64,000 nucleotides of DNA from positions 30,082,838-30,146,837 of the forward strand of contig CM055067.1 in the NCBI GenBank assembly GCA_029204045.2, written 5' to 3'. The notes beneath the pieces were generated by a model, which worked only from the letters and a program-made list of their open reading frames with translations, searched no databases and was not told where the DNA came from. The translations under genes were made by a program, and so were the position numbers. The DNA is from Tillandsia leiboldiana. Its lineage: Eukaryota > Streptophyta > Magnoliopsida > Poales > Bromeliaceae. Shown here piece by piece: positions 45,101-57,591 of this stretch; positions within the stretch are counted from its first letter, which is position 1, and the number at the start of each line of letters is the position of its first letter.

Positions 45101-45662
45101 TTTTGTGACAAAACATGTAATCCACTTAAAATAAACAAAATGATATCTTTGTTGCTATCACCATACAACAAAAATTTACATGAAAGGTCCAAATAAAGTG
45201 TAAATACAAGAGATAAACTCCTATTACAAACTCTAGACTTAGACGCTTGTACTCTCTGCAAAAAAAAATAATTCTTGACAAAAGAAATGATTAGATACCT
45301 CAAGAATTTAAAAATTCAATAAGCAATCAGAGAGATAGAGTTTATACTCATGTAACTTATGACATTATTTAATCAGATATGTATGAAAATAGACAATGAA
45401 AGATTCACATATCATCATATATCAATAGAGTTCCAAATGTCATAGTTCAAAGTTCACAAAAGTTAACAAGTTCAAAGTTTTGTCGCTAGTCACTTGTTAG
45501 AAATATTACATGCCGAAATAGTTAGTCAAATAGTTAGTCATATGGCATGTTATCACAAGTTTCTTCCTACTTACCTACAGGAGGAAAAAGTTCAAAAGTT
45601 AAAGAAAGAAAACTTAAGGTAAAGAAACGAAAAACCTGCAAAACAACGTTAGAAAAAAAATT

Positions 45663-46162
45663 TCATCCTGAATCTGAATCTTCAGAACTGCTGCAACCCA
45701 ACTTTGTAAAGATCTTCTTCATTAATTTCGTCAAGGACTTGTATTTCTTCTTCAAGTCCAGTTGGGTGGCTGTGATACTTGCAAGGTCCGAAGAAATCCG
45801 ACCTTGTTCAATGGAAATTCTTTCCTGTTCTGAAGAGAACCGTTGTTGCTCCCGATAAATTGATGTTACAGAGGCTTCATTCTCTGAGGTATCAAAAGGT
45901 CCAAGACCTGAAGCTGTTGCTGCTGGTTGTGTTGTTGCTGCTGTTGCTGTTGTTGCTGTTGCTGCTGTCGCTGTTGATGTAGATGGTCGCTTGCTACGAG
46001 GAGGTGTCGGGGTATCATATGATTTCTTGGGGAGTGACTTCACAACTATTGTGTCATTGATTGTTCCCAAACTATGCATATAGCTTGACGATCTAATGTC
46101 GACGTCAAATTTCCTTAAAATCCGCATAATGATCATTGGGAAAGGAAGTCGCTCCGTTGGAT
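45663..46162 (-). pseudogene. C-terminal part of SIRE-like extra ORF, split by solo LTR H
   Basis: Minus-strand frame of about 166 codons continuing the frame at 56687-57591 across the H insertion. It has a Thr/Ala-rich stretch (long CAG/TTG-type repeats, 45905-45975), then a probable coiled coil with repeated QQRFSSEQERISIEQGRISS pattern, and a lysine-rich tail. SIRE-lineage copia elements carry an extra ORF downstream of pol; assignment is by position and by the plant-transposon-like N-terminal part. The function is not known to me. About 0.55 kb between its stop and the PPT holds no gene. Confidence 0.7.
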
Positions 46163-48289
46163 GTGGATGTAGAATACCGGGATTTCAGATAGCGCACCGA
46201 CCTTGCAGGATGGCGTGACGCGGAGAAACGCCTCGAGCATGTCCCACATGTGACCTCAGATGAGTTCGAGTTGATTCGGGACAACGCGGAAGCCCCAGCT
46301 TGATTCGGAGTTTTTCGGGCCTTGTGCGCCGGTAGAGGGCTGGTTTCGGGGAAGCATCGACCCCACAGTGGAGTGCAAAAAATTTGGAAACACTTGGAAT
46401 GGGTATACTTTGAGTTTACAGCGGAGTTCGGGAGGTTCCGGACTGACGCGGAAGCCCCGAGGGCAGAAAGTGAGTTGGAGTTGGCAGTTTTGAAGCCGGT
46501 TTTTGGGTTGAGCACACCGACTCCACGGTTGAGCTTTTTGAGGAGAGAAAACTTTGAGCATGTGTATTTTCAGATTACAGCGGAGTTCGGGAGGTTTCGG
46601 GCCGGTGCGAGGGCCCCGAAGGCAAAAAGTGACTTCGAGTTGGCCTATTTAGGATTAATTAATTAATTAATTAATTAATTTTGGAGTTAACTCTGTGTGG
46701 CAGCAAAGTAAAGAAGGAAAGAAAGAGAATGGGATTTGAATTAATTGGATTTAAGTGGGGGTTAGATATTTTCTTTAGTGTTCATTTAATGCTCCAACCA
46801 CCCCCACCTCCCCTTTAATTAGCCTGAAGCTAATTAACTCGCCACCTCACCACCACCTTCTCCACCTGAAAACAGAGGAAGGTAAAGCAAGCAGAGGAAG
46901 AGAAGAGGGAAGAAAAGAAGGAAGAAGAGAAGAAGAAAATGAAGGAAAAGAGGGGAATGGTTGAGGATTGTCGATGGGAACTTCCTGTTGGAGCCGTGGA
47001 GCCGAGCGAACAGCGCGTCGTGCGGCGCGCGACGGATTTGAGAGTGAGGTAAGTGCAGTTTTTGGGTGAGCTCAGTTTTGGATTTCTTTTGGGTTTGGTT
47101 GGCTAGGTGTGGTTGGACTGCTTGTCCATAGTGGAGGAGCTGCTGCGTGCGGGTTGTTGTTTTGGGTGCCGCCAGGGAGCTTGCTGGCTGGGCGCTGCGA
47201 GCTGGGCGCCGCGCGCTGGGCGCCGCGCAGCGGGGCGCTGCGCAGCTGGGCGCCGCGCGGTTGGCCCATGGGCTCCGCGCGGCCAGCGCCAGGGCGCTGC
47301 GCGCGGGCGCCAGGGGCGCCGCGCGCGGGCGCCAGGGGCGCCGCGCGCAGATGCACCTGAGCGCTGCGCGGGCGCCAGGGGCGCCGCGCGCAGCTGCGCA
47401 AGCGCTGCGCGGGGAGGCCCAGGGGCCGCGCAGGGCTGTGCAGGCGCCGCGCGGCAGGCTCGTTGCCGCGCGGCAGGCGCGCCGGCGCGCGAGGTTTTCG
47501 CGATTGGTTCTGGTTTTCGCCGGCGATCGCGTGTGTTGGCCCGGTTTTCTCTGACTTTGGTTTTATTCCCTCTTCTTGCATGCTGTGGTGCAGTTTGGTG
47601 CTGCTTGGCCGGCTGGGTTCACTACAAGAATATTGTATATCGGTGGCGAATAATGTCGCCACTATATGTATAAAAAGTTGCCACCTTTTTAAAATGTGGC
47701 GATTTTTAAAATCGCCACAAGCCGCCACCAAAAGCCTTGCCACTAAATAAAATTATGGCGAAGAATAAAAAGTCGCCACTTTATTAAAGATAGCGTGGCG
47801 ACATTTTTTTGCCAACAAATATAATTTTTTGTGGCTACTATAAGTCACCACCTTTTATGGTGATAATGTGGCAATATATTTTTGCCACCAAATATATGCT
47901 TTAAGTGGCAACCATTCCGGTCGCCATCTTAACTGAAGATAAAGTGGCAACTTCAAGATAAAGTGGCAATACATTTTCGCCACCAAATATATACTTTAAG
48001 TGGCAACCGCCACGGCGGCCACCTTAATTGAAAATAAAGTGGCGACTTTTTGTTGTCACCAACTGTGCGAGTAAAATAGCCACCAATAATGATTAATGTT
48101 GTCAACAACAACAAACAAGCAATAAAACAAAATATACACAAAGTAACAAACAATACATTTAAGCAAATAAAATTATTCTTTTAACAAAAATTTTACACAA
48201 AGTAACAAACAAGTAACCTAACTAGATTCTAAAAATATTTTGACAAATAAATGAAAATCTAAGACAATAACAAAATATTATCAACTTGA

Positions 48290-48440
48290 TCCACCCATTT
48301 TTTTCCTTCCTAATGTTGGAAATCAAAGCTTCCAAGCTAGTCAAAGTATAACCCTTTGGCAGTACACCAAGCAAGTATGCTATTAAGTGACCAGCTTCGT
48401 GCTGCACAATATCCATCCCCAGGACATTAGTTCCGGAAAA
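48290..48440 (-). pseudogene. Captured fragment of FtsH/M41-like metalloprotease-related gene
   Basis: The minus-strand frame reads MDIVQHEAGHLIAYLLGVLP followed by KGYTLTSLEAL. HEAGH is the M41 peptidase zinc motif, and the following YLLGVLPKGYTLTSLEAL resembles plant chloroplast-targeted M41-like (stress-regulated) proteins from memory of that family. After LEAL the similarity stops. No start, no clean splice sites and no further exons are visible, so it is a broken fragment. Confidence 0.6.
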
Positions 48441-48712
48441 AGTATAGCATGTAGTTACACAATCAACACCATAAAAGTAGCTGTAGATTTTCATATCTGT
48501 TCAAAGAAAACTTATAGAACGATCTATAAAGTAGTTCAAGTCGATAATGATATGCATACAACTAACAGAATGTTAGGGCCTTCAGTTCAAAGCCTTAAGA
48601 GCATCTATTATGCTCATTTTGGCTTCCAACTAAAGCAAAAGATTCAAATTTTTTAAGAAGCATACAAATGGTGAAGTGGAAATACACAATATAGTTCATT
48701 ACCTTCGGATTG

Positions 48713-48838
48713 GAAGTTGAGCCGGATGCACTTCTCTTATTAGCCGCACGTTTAACCAGATTGATCTGTACAGAGATGCTGGCTTGTGACAAATCTACAC
48801 CAGAGTTTTGGAGAGCCTGACTCAGCGTAGTCAACAAC
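48713..48838 (-). pseudogene. Captured exon resembling the C-terminal region of a BIM-type bHLH factor
   Basis: An open 126-bp segment with AG acceptor (AACAG before it) and GT donor (GTAATG after it). It encodes LLTTLSQALQNSGVDLSQAS then ISVQINLVKRAANKRSASG. The SGVDLSQASISVQI signature is one I associate with the C-terminus of plant BES1-interacting Myc-like bHLH proteins. The DNA-binding bHLH region is not found nearby. Identification is from memory and should be searched. Confidence 0.55.
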
Positions 48839-48849
48839 CTGTTAAATCA

Positions 48850-49470
48850 AGTAGTTCAGTTCAGCATTAGCTTCAGTTATACACACAAAATGAAACTAAA
48901 AAGTAGTTTACCAACACAATATTATACACTACTTAATCGGCCTAATATTAAATATTTGATCACTAAATGCAGAAATCTGAAGTAACAGCCAAAAGAATGG
49001 GGAAAAAAAAAAAGAAAAGAAAAAAAAAAAAAATCATGCCGCTCTTCTAGAGCGGTTGAGTTGTACATACACCTCGGCAATGGAAATTTATGGCTCCGCG
49101 AAGACTCTCGAAGTGCCTGGTTTAGGAATATAATATGAAATATATAAAAATGCTTCAGAGTTAACACGTCATGTTACAATAAACAAGAATCTTTATTAAA
49201 ATGTAATATATGCGAAAAGTTACCTTACCTCCTTACCACACCGTTACTTTATTATTCTGGATGCGAGAGAAAAGGAGATTGGAAAAGTATATAATGTAAC
49301 ACACCGTCATGTGTAGTATCTTTACAGATGCGAGAATTTTGTACAAGCCAGAAGCACATAGAGCTGCAGCAGAGACGAGCTAAAGCTGTACAAGAAGTGT
49401 TCCTCCAGCAGCTGCATGAGATCAGGAAGTACAGGAAGAAAACTAGTTGCAAAAGTTATGTCACAAGGCT
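48850..49470. other. CACTA interior without recognised gene
   Basis: AT-rich intron-like sequence between the captured exons. A poly-A/G run lies at 49000-49035. Short frames on both strands have no family features. Confidence 0.4.
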
Positions 49471-49473
49471 TGA

Positions 49474-50652
49474 CTAGAGTACTTTGAGCAACTCTTCGTA
49501 CACTAGATCTATGAATTGCTCGTTCTGCCAGAAATATAGCACAGGAATGTTACAATGCAAAATTACATCAAAGCATAGACAAAAAGTCAGAAAAGGAAGG
49601 AAAGACTGAATTGAATCAGTGCCACTGGAGGAGAAAAGCAAACCAAGTTTTAAATTTTTTTGGCATGTCCCTTAAAATTAGTTGCAAACACAAATGTTGC
49701 TTCAGCATCAACCACGTCCTTACTATATAGTTCTTAAGGTCAGGAATCAAACATTTTAATCTGATTATAGGCTAACAAAACATTGAGGTGCATGTTTTCA
49801 CATTGTTTATGCTTTTTTGAAGGTGCCTAGGGATGAATTCTACTCATTAGTACGTAAATCTCGTGGTCTTTTCATCTTTACTAAATAGAGTTAGTACACC
49901 CGTTTTATAATTAAACATGGAAAAAACAAGTAACAGGTACATTTTTGTTCTTTATTGTCTAAGGAAACTGTAAAATGTAGGGTTCGCAAACATCCCACAA
50001 TAGTAAAATTAAGACCATCCCAAAGTGCCTTCACTCACATGGACCTTGGGTCAAAATGAAAGGGAAAACCGCAAACACTACTAATATGCAATAAGTTGCT
50101 TAGAAACTTTAAGAATTAATAGTGAACTGCACATGATTTCATTAAAAAAAAAAAAAAAGGACAATCAATTTGGATCACATGCTCCAACAAATCCTCCTAT
50201 CATTTACATATATATGTTCTATGCACCCATATTTTTATTATTGATAATGTAATCAACCTCCTAGTACAGTAGTACATGAACAATGTGAGCCCATTCAAAA
50301 GCAACTATAAAATCTAGATACTGCATTTAAGAATTTGACAAACCAAAAGAACATTTATCACTTAAGGCCATACCTGCACAAGTTCTGATAGTGCTTTCCG
50401 GATTTTATCTCTGGAAATAATCAACCGCTGTTCTGGAACTTGAGTGGGAAATATAGATGGACTGGGTTGAGAGGAGGGCTGTAACAACTGGTTGTCATAG
50501 AGAGACTGCACAGTCAAAGAAGAATGGAGAGGAAGGGCAGAAACTGCCGGCCTTACTGAGGCAGCAGATGAGGATGAAAGTGCAAGAAGGGATGGTGTCA
50601 CAAGATTTATAGCACTGTTGTTGCTGCTAAATTCATGAGTATCAAGGAGTGG
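49474..50652 (-). pseudogene. Captured last two exons of a DCP1-like mRNA-decapping gene
   Basis: Penultimate exon 50374-50652 (minus) encodes a Ser/Pro-rich linker, then PEQRLIISRDKIRKALSELV plus Gln, and ends CAG before GTATGG. The last exon 49474-49524 follows AG and encodes NEQFIDLVYEELLKVL and a TAG stop in the same phase. In DCP1 the C-terminal ISRDKVRxALLxLVQ...FID helix region mediates trimerisation of the decapping activator in P-bodies. Both splice sites and the stop are preserved. The EVH1-like N-terminal exons are not recognised, so only the 3' end of the gene was captured. Identification is by motif memory and by consistent exon phase. Confidence 0.72.
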
Positions 50653-52748
50653 CTAACAAGGAAGAATGTTAAAAGAACAAGCCAAAAAGACAAACTACTC
50701 AAGTTTTTGGTTGCACCAATCATGTCAGCAAACCAAGAGCACCTTTCAACACTAAATTTTTAAGATAAATACAAAACTGCTTATTTTCCAACCAGAACAT
50801 AGATGGAAGATACATGAGGAAATGCCAATCAGTACCATTGTCATCGCTCTCTGTTAAAATGTAGAGTTATTATATCACAAATATCATATCTATTTATTTC
50901 TTGTCTGCTACTTAATTTTTATGCCTGCTTCACTTTTTGTAGAAGATTTGTTTTCGTTATTGATCTATTTCATCGAATGAGAAATTCAACTCTAGTGTGA
51001 ATCAAGAAAGCAAGCAAATCCTTAAAAGCATTTGAGAAAAGATAACCTCACATTTTCAATAGTTGTAAACACAATTTTGTATCAATGTATATAACCAATG
51101 AACTTAAAATAAGTTGCGTATTGCACATTCTGAAAGCTACTGAGACGGCTTGCCCCGCCATTTCCTTCAGCTGTTACAGTTAGTTGACCTTCTATTGTTG
51201 TTGCGGGTGGACTAACCATAATAAGCAGTCACTTCTATGATTTATATTGATCTCAGGACACCACACCCAAATTTTCCCCCAAAAGCTACAGGGTTGTTTA
51301 CAAGTTTTGCTCTCGGACTCAATCGAAGAGGTCCTAAGTAGTTCTTATTTCTTTTCACAACTATCAATTTCCTTGAAGAACCTTCAATAATTTTTATTTT
51401 GAATTCTTGCCGTTACCCTCATTACAGGACACGAAAATCCGAGCTCTGATAATAATGAAGAGATCCCCTGCGACTTGAAGTCGAAGCCGGCTCATTTGGC
51501 ATGGCATCCTACAACAAACTTCATCGTATGTGCTGCTAAAAGCAGCTTGTACATGTATTATCAGAGCTCATATGAACGACAACAACGCTCATATGAACTA
51601 ACAAATGAAAAGCAATACAACCTCACCGATCAAAAGTTCTTTCTTTAACTGAACATCATCATGAGAGACCAAATTTACTTCATAAACCAAAGATTTAAGC
51701 AATCGACAAAAAACAGGTGTATCCTTAAGGCACTGTTGATAAAATAGAGTTGCTGATGTACTACACTATGAAATGATGTCCAGACTTGACTGGCCAGTAA
51801 ACTCAACTTAAAGAATGCTACCCCACCAACTTGGATGCAAAATTCAAAATAAGATGACGTTGAAGAGAAAGCTTCCACCTATCTTCATTTGGTTTTAATA
51901 AAGCAGAAAACTATGGGCAGAAAGGATTGAATCAACTGATTGCAAGCCTTTGTGAGGACCCTCTTCCTGAGCTCGACAGAAATTATGCAGTACCCATTGC
52001 TCATCGATAACAAAAGCAACAGCAAAGAGTTTAAAAGCAATATGTGGCATTTGTTGTGACAAAGAGCTAAAATAAGCTTAAAAACCTTGTAAGTAGAAGC
52101 ATCATTGTAAAGATTCATTTACTGCTACAACAGTAAGCAATTACATCATAATGTAACAACGATGTCAAAAACCCTACAACAAGCTCTATCCAAACAGCAA
52201 TTTTGCAAAAGTGTCAACCTGTCTGAAGGCCTCAAGATACCCTCAAGATACAAGGAGACAGTTGCTCCCATTTGAATGTAATAATCTAATATCATTAGTA
52301 TAAAAAGGAAAGAATTAGCATATTTAGGCAAAATCAACTCTATTATAACAGCATAGGGTAATCTTTTGGGGGGAAGGCGAGTATTAGTATACAATTCTAT
52401 GGAAGAAACACTCAAAAAGTTAAAATGCGCAAGGCAGCATATTATCAATAATTAAAAGACAAAAACAAAGCATATTATCAATAAAGGCCGCAAGGTAGCA
52501 TATAATATCAATAATTAAAAGACAATAACAAAGCATATTATCTTTTTTTCAAGAGAAAGGTAGCAATAAAAAGAGTTAATTATATTTTTTTTTGTCTATA
52601 TGAAAGTGTAAACTACAAACATTATACTTCAGTTATTGAAAGGCAAATTATGGCTGGAAAGACAAGATACAATATTAACCAAACACTAAGATATGTGGGA
52701 AATCCCACAAATTTGTTATATTCTACAATGTTAAAAAGAAATGTGTAC
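50653..52748. other. CACTA interior, mostly unassigned
   Basis: AT-rich, intron-like. Two minus-strand stretches stay open and could be further captured exons: about 51137-51219 (SPPATTIEGQLTVTAEGNGG follows an AG) and about 51425-51500 (MPNEPASTSSRRGSLHYYQS). I cannot assign either. The remainder has no recognisable gene. Confidence 0.35.
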
Positions 52749-52848
52749 CTGAAGGTGAAAAACTGCACAGGATGGATTCATGATCGACAGATTCACGGTC
52801 TCCAACTGCATATGAAGGCCTCAGGTTACTTAAAATTCTCGAATAGGC
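52749..52848 (-). pseudogene. Exon-like captured segment, unidentified
   Basis: 100 bp on the minus strand, with TTTGTAG before and GTACAC after, open in a frame reading AYSRILSNLRPSYAVGDRES then VDHESILCSFSPS. Coding-like because both splice signals are present and no stop occurs. I do not recognise the protein. Confidence 0.4.
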
Positions 52849-53399
52849 CTACAAATTTAAGATAATTGTCCAATTTGTAGTTGAAAAATTTATGAAATGG
52901 TGGTTATATCCAACACAGTAAAATCACATAAATAGAATTATATGATAAGCTGTCAATTTTGGTAGCACTGCTGAAGAAGGAAAAGTCTTTTACTTAGTTT
53001 TAAATAAACTAGACAAGTTGCAACTTAGATGTTTAAATACAAACATTTTAGCCTACTGAAGATAGTAGTGATGTTTAAATTCTCACTATCTGTAATAAGA
53101 AGAGTTCGATAATCAGGAAAATGTAAACTTTATATTAACAACTCCAGAAAAGGAGCTTAAAAACACTTCTCAATGAACAATACTTCTATCAATCCCAACT
53201 TGGAATCTAACAGTCAATGTTCCAGTAACTGAATATTCAAACTATATCTAGGGCACGAGATAGCTGAATATTGATGAAACATATGCTACCTAGCTACACC
53301 TAAGCCATAATTCTTCCTATATTTTGACACAACTCTAGTAGTACTCAATCTTTAGGAACAATATAGCAATCCATCTACATCAACAACCACAATTAAGAT

Positions 53400-53574
53400 C
53401 CAAAAATAGATCAATCAGCAGCAGATGAATGATACCACTGATCCAAAAGATCAAATCGAGATGAGACAGGAAGAATCCCTACAACAATGGTGAAGCGATT
53501 CGAGATCGGAGGCTCCACGAATCCGATTCTTCGAAGATTGGAGATTAGGTTTCCATTCGATCCACTCATTGCGT

Positions 53575-53608
<34 letters not shown>

Positions 53609-53660
53609 GGAGATGCGTCTCTCTCACCTGAGCTTCGATGGCTCGGGTCGGTGATTGGGG
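53400..53660 (-). other. Possible captured 5' UTR/first-exon sequence with GA repeat
   Basis: Less AT-rich than its surroundings. It contains a (GA)n/(CT)n microsatellite at about 53575-53604 and the sort of CT-rich leader found in plant gene 5' UTRs. It lies at the 5' side of the minus-strand captured exons. No clear start codon context is assigned. Confidence 0.35.
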
Positions 53661-56600
53661 CGACGGGAACGAAGAGGAGGGGAGAGAGAGAAAGAGAGAA
53701 GGGGTTGGTTCTTATCGGGTTTATTTTTTTTATTCTTTGTCTTAAATATGGTGGCCATAAATTATAGTCATCGAATAAAAATAAAAAAATTATTTAGTGA
53801 CCAAAAATTTTTGCCACAAAAAAGTAATTGTAAGAAAAATTAAAAACTATATAGTGGCCATAAATTTTTGCCACCAAATAAAAAAAAAAAATTTATTTGA
53901 TGGCAAAATTTTTTTTGCCACAATAGAACTAATTGAAAAAAAAAATTAGAGATTATATGGTGACTATAAATTATGGCCATAAAAAAACAAGAAAATATAT
54001 ATATATAATTGGTGGCGACAAGTTTTCGCCACTAAAAATTAAATATAAAAAATTATATGGTGACAATAATATGTCACCACCGAAACTAATAAATTTTGAT
54101 TTGAAAAAAAAAAAATATTATTATTATTTTTATTTGGTGGCAATAATGTTTGGCCACCAAAAAGTAATAATATCGGTGACAATATTTATATAATTGTCAT
54201 TAATTATGAAAATTTAGTGGCGATAATTTATGTGGCCACAATATATTTGCCACTAATTTTTATTATTGGTGGCGATAATATTTGGCCATCAAAAATAATA
54301 ATAACAGTGGCAATATTTACATAATCGCCATTAATTATGAGAATTTAGTGGCAATAATTTATATGGCCATAATATATTTGCCACTAATTTTTATTATTGG
54401 TGTAGTGGTTACTGCGCGGAGCCGAGGATGCGGACTGTAGAGTGCTGAGCCTTGGTGTTGGAGGTGTGCTGTGGGTTCATTTTGTGCAGAGGCTTTGGTT
54501 ATATGTGCTGTGGGTAAGTGGTTTGAATATTTGTGGTTATGTGAGTATAATTTTTTAGTGTGGGCAAATGTTTAATTTTTTGGTGCTGTGAGTGTGGCCT
54601 TATGTGAGTGTGAAGAGGGTTATGAGGATGGTTGGAGCTTTTAAGTGTACTGTTGCATTGAGGTGGTTTTTCTTTGTAAATGAATTAGTGTGAGCTTTTG
54701 GAGCTGGTAATGTGTAAGAGTGGAATTATGTAATGTGAGCATTCATTTAGAGTTCAGATATTGTGCTGAACATATGTTGTGGGTGGATTTTGGATTTTAT
54801 GAGTGCTGGTGGTGTGGGTTGGCTGTGGAGTGAGCCTGAGTGCGCTGGGATTTTTTGTAGAAGACTCAAGGATTTTATTCGAACCTCCGGGGATTTTTCC
54901 AAGTACGCGACAGGGTGCGCGCACGCGGTGCGCTTTTCAGAATTTTCGTCAGTTTGAGGGTTTGGCACTTCACCGACTTCAGCGTTGCCTGCGGAATGCA
55001 TTCCAGGTGGGTTGGAATTTCTCCAAAATTTATGGAATGCCCTTTAATGCTCCTGAATGCATTTTGATCATGTTTATCATGTTACTTTCACAGTTTTTAC
55101 ATCTGATAGTTGCCTGGGAATTTTTAGAAAAATATTTAGAACCCCAGATTATTTTTAGTATACTCCTGTTATCATATGACACTAGGCTGCATGTTCTGTG
55201 GACATTATTTTTGCACCCTGATCGTTTTAAAAATCGAGAAAGCTCGTTTTAAGAGAAAAACATCATTTTCAAGGTAGCTTTTAAATTATGAGTTCGCCAA
55301 AGGTATGACATTGATTAAGGGCGCATTAGACCTCGTGCCTGGGGGCCGAGGGGTCTCCTTTTTGAGTTTTGAGATGAATTTTAGTGTCATTTGATATTTG
55401 AGCTTCCTTATGGGATAGTGAAATTACTCTAGGTCATGGGTCGTATTCTGATTTAGTGGTGGATGTGGTTCTCCCACTTAGCTTCGAGGATTTTGGGGTT
55501 CCGGCAGATCGAGTCGTGGAAGTTTCCCGATTCAGCCATGGTCATGCATTATCAGATTGAGTCATTGAGGGTTCTCCGACATAGCTGTGAGAGTGTTCGG
55601 GCTATTCGTGTTTGAGTCATGGTTCTTTTCCGACTGAGTTGTGTTTTCGAGCTTTGGGATACCGATCTGTTTGATCGTGGATTATAGCCTGCATGTGCCG
55701 CATATTGAGACAGTGAGACAGAGGTGATACTTGAGTTCGGTGGGGTCGCTCCCCTCGAGCTACGCCCCGTGTGCGATGATGATACCGAGCCTGACGAGGC
55801 TACGATGTGGATATGCGCCTAGTTCATATACTTGTGGTCGCTTGATACCCCTGGCCGAGTTACCATAGGGTCACTTTGTGTGAGACTGAGATAGTCGGTT
55901 TAGGACGCCCCACGTAAATCCCGTCCTCTTGTGGATGCGTGGTAGTGGGCAGGTGCGTTCCTAGACGACAGGCGCAGGCTGGACTGAGCCAGTTTTGGCA
56001 GTCTTTGAGATTGGGTGTTATGAGCGGGTGGTTACATATTATGTTCTTAGATGGTTTTTCCTTTGAGCATTGATACTGAGGCATTTTAGCAGTAGCGAGA
56101 GTATGCATAGCATGTTTATGATTGAGTTTCCTTTGAGCTTTATGTTTGAGACATATTAGCTGTAGTTTTCCTTCAGCTTATTTATCTATCTACCTATCTA
56201 TCTGCATACCTATCTGTTTTGCCTCTAGTAGACTTAGTGGGCATACCGTGGATATTGGGACGGTACCCACTGAGATCTGCCTTCTGCAGTAGATCTCACA
56301 CCCGCTGCGGTGACAGGTTGAGGCAGCTGTTCCGGCTTGGTTCGCGCGGAGACAGCAGTTCGAGGTGAGGACGCGGCCGATTAGTTCCTTACCAGCATTG
56401 AGAGTCTGAGGTAGATGTACCCGGTGTATTTTATGTTTCCACTTTTGTACTGGACATTCTGTGAGACTTTGTACCTTGTGGATTTGTGTACTGGTGGAGA
56501 TTTTACTTTTCCAGATGTTCAGTTTTATTCTTTAGCTTTTGGTTTTAGTTTCAGCTCTGATACATGTTTTTAGCTATAGATCTGACTTGCAGGGTAGACG

Positions 56601-56686
56601 CTTCGTCTGTGCGGCAGTTTTCGTACAGATGGCGGATCTGTTGGCGAGCCCGGGTTGCAGTTTCGACCCCGGGGCGTGACAGTGGA

Positions 56687-57591
56687 TGCACCACATATCT
56701 CGACATCCTTGACCAAATAAGGTAAGGAATATTGATATTCAAGTCCTCCGCGGCGGATGGATGTCCCAAGAGATACAAAGATAACATTCGATCCCATCTT
56801 AGGACTTTAGTTTGCATGTTTGGTAAGATATTGTAACATACAATAAAATTCAAAAACCGATACTCAGGTCGAAGTTCCTTTGAAAATACTGAATTTCCAG
56901 TTGAACTAGTATCGGGCATGCAAATTCCATCCACGACCACTCTCCAAAGCGTTGCGTTCAAAATTGGAGCCTTCATATAGTGAGTTCCTTCTAGTCGAGC
57001 CTTCATTCCAATTACTTCTCCAATTAACTGTGGAGTTATTCTCAAATGAGTGTTTCGGACCGTCGTTCGAAATTTCATTGGTCTGCCTTGATTGTCCTGA
57101 AGCTTGTTAGCACACAGATAAAAAGTTTTGACAAGATGAATACAATAACCTATTATTTCGGGGAACTTGCAAATCGGAGATAGGCCGATTTTATCAAAAA
57201 GACGTCCAAAAACCGCGGATCTATCTCGCAAGTTTCCAACATTAACATGTCTCTCGCCGATGCATTCTCTATTCTCAAATGCTTTCATTCGGTCAGAATT
57301 TATTTGAACAACATCTTCTTCAATCGGAGATTGCTCGCTAGCTATCGGTTCTTGGATCTCAATTCCACGAGATCTCCCTCTCTTTCTTGCAACACTCTTC
57401 ATTTTCATTGACGTCGGTTGCATGGGGGCTTTCCCTTTCTCAGCTGCAGTGGGCGGCGTCTTCGCTTTTGTTGAAGCTGGGGCTTTGCCCTTCGGCGCAG
57501 AAGATGCCTTGGCTGTGGCTTCTTCAACCGTCTTCTCCCAATCCTCTGACTCTGTTTCCGAGCCGTCCAAAGACACAAGCTCAGGTTCACT
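56687..57591 (-). pseudogene. N-terminal part of SIRE-like extra ORF (truncated start, split)
   Basis: Minus-strand frame open from about 57591 (upstream lost at the G' junction) to 56687, then continuing at 46162. The first about 100 residues are Lys/Ala/Pro-rich with a basic ARKRGRSRG patch. The next about 200 residues form a globular domain (IGYCIHLVKTFYLCANKLQD, TTVRNTHLRITPQLIGEVIG, RPEYRFLNFIVCYNILPNMQ) of the kind annotated as putative plant transposon protein in SIRE-type elements. The frame is otherwise undamaged, so the copia element was fairly intact when LTR H inserted. The original start is not in the window. Confidence 0.75.

Larger units (their letters stand above)
47617..54410 (-). 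mobile_element. Non-autonomous CACTA (En/Spm) element with captured gene fragments
   Basis: Starts CACTACAAGAA at 47620 and ends TGTAGTG at 54407, with 3-bp target duplications GTT (47617-47619, 54408-54410): diagnostic of CACTA elements. Both subterminal regions (47640-48070 and 53745-54400) are dense in GTGGCGA/TCGCCAC-type inverted and direct repeats, the usual transposase-binding architecture. I find no transposase frame in the 6.8 kb. The interior contains exon-like segments of host genes on the minus strand, so it is a Pack-CACTA-type element. Strand is given by the captured exons. Confidence 0.92.
46163..56686 (+). mobile_element. Solo LTR H (family C) with CACTA insertion
   Basis: Target duplication GTGGA at 46163-46167 and 56682-56686. 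The LTR starts TGTAGAATACCGGG at 46168 and ends GGGGCGTGACA at 56681. Subtracting the CACTA element leaves about 3.72 kb, the length of one C-family LTR, so this is a solo LTR and not a full element. HP2 is at about 56269-56294 (GAGATCTGC and GTAGATCTC); HP3 56607-56628 and HP4 56652-56669 carry G-U pairs. By eye it is more diverged from C than C's LTRs are from each other. Confidence 0.92.

Noticed and set aside
48222..48494. A complete small metalloprotease gene
   Set aside because: Only one motif-bearing segment matches. No start, second metal ligand region or splice-consistent partners were found, and it sits inside a CACTA element.
46168..56681. A full-length LTR retrotransposon between the GTGGA duplications
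   Set aside because: After removing the CACTA element the length equals one LTR, and there is no PBS, gag or PPT. It is a solo LTR.
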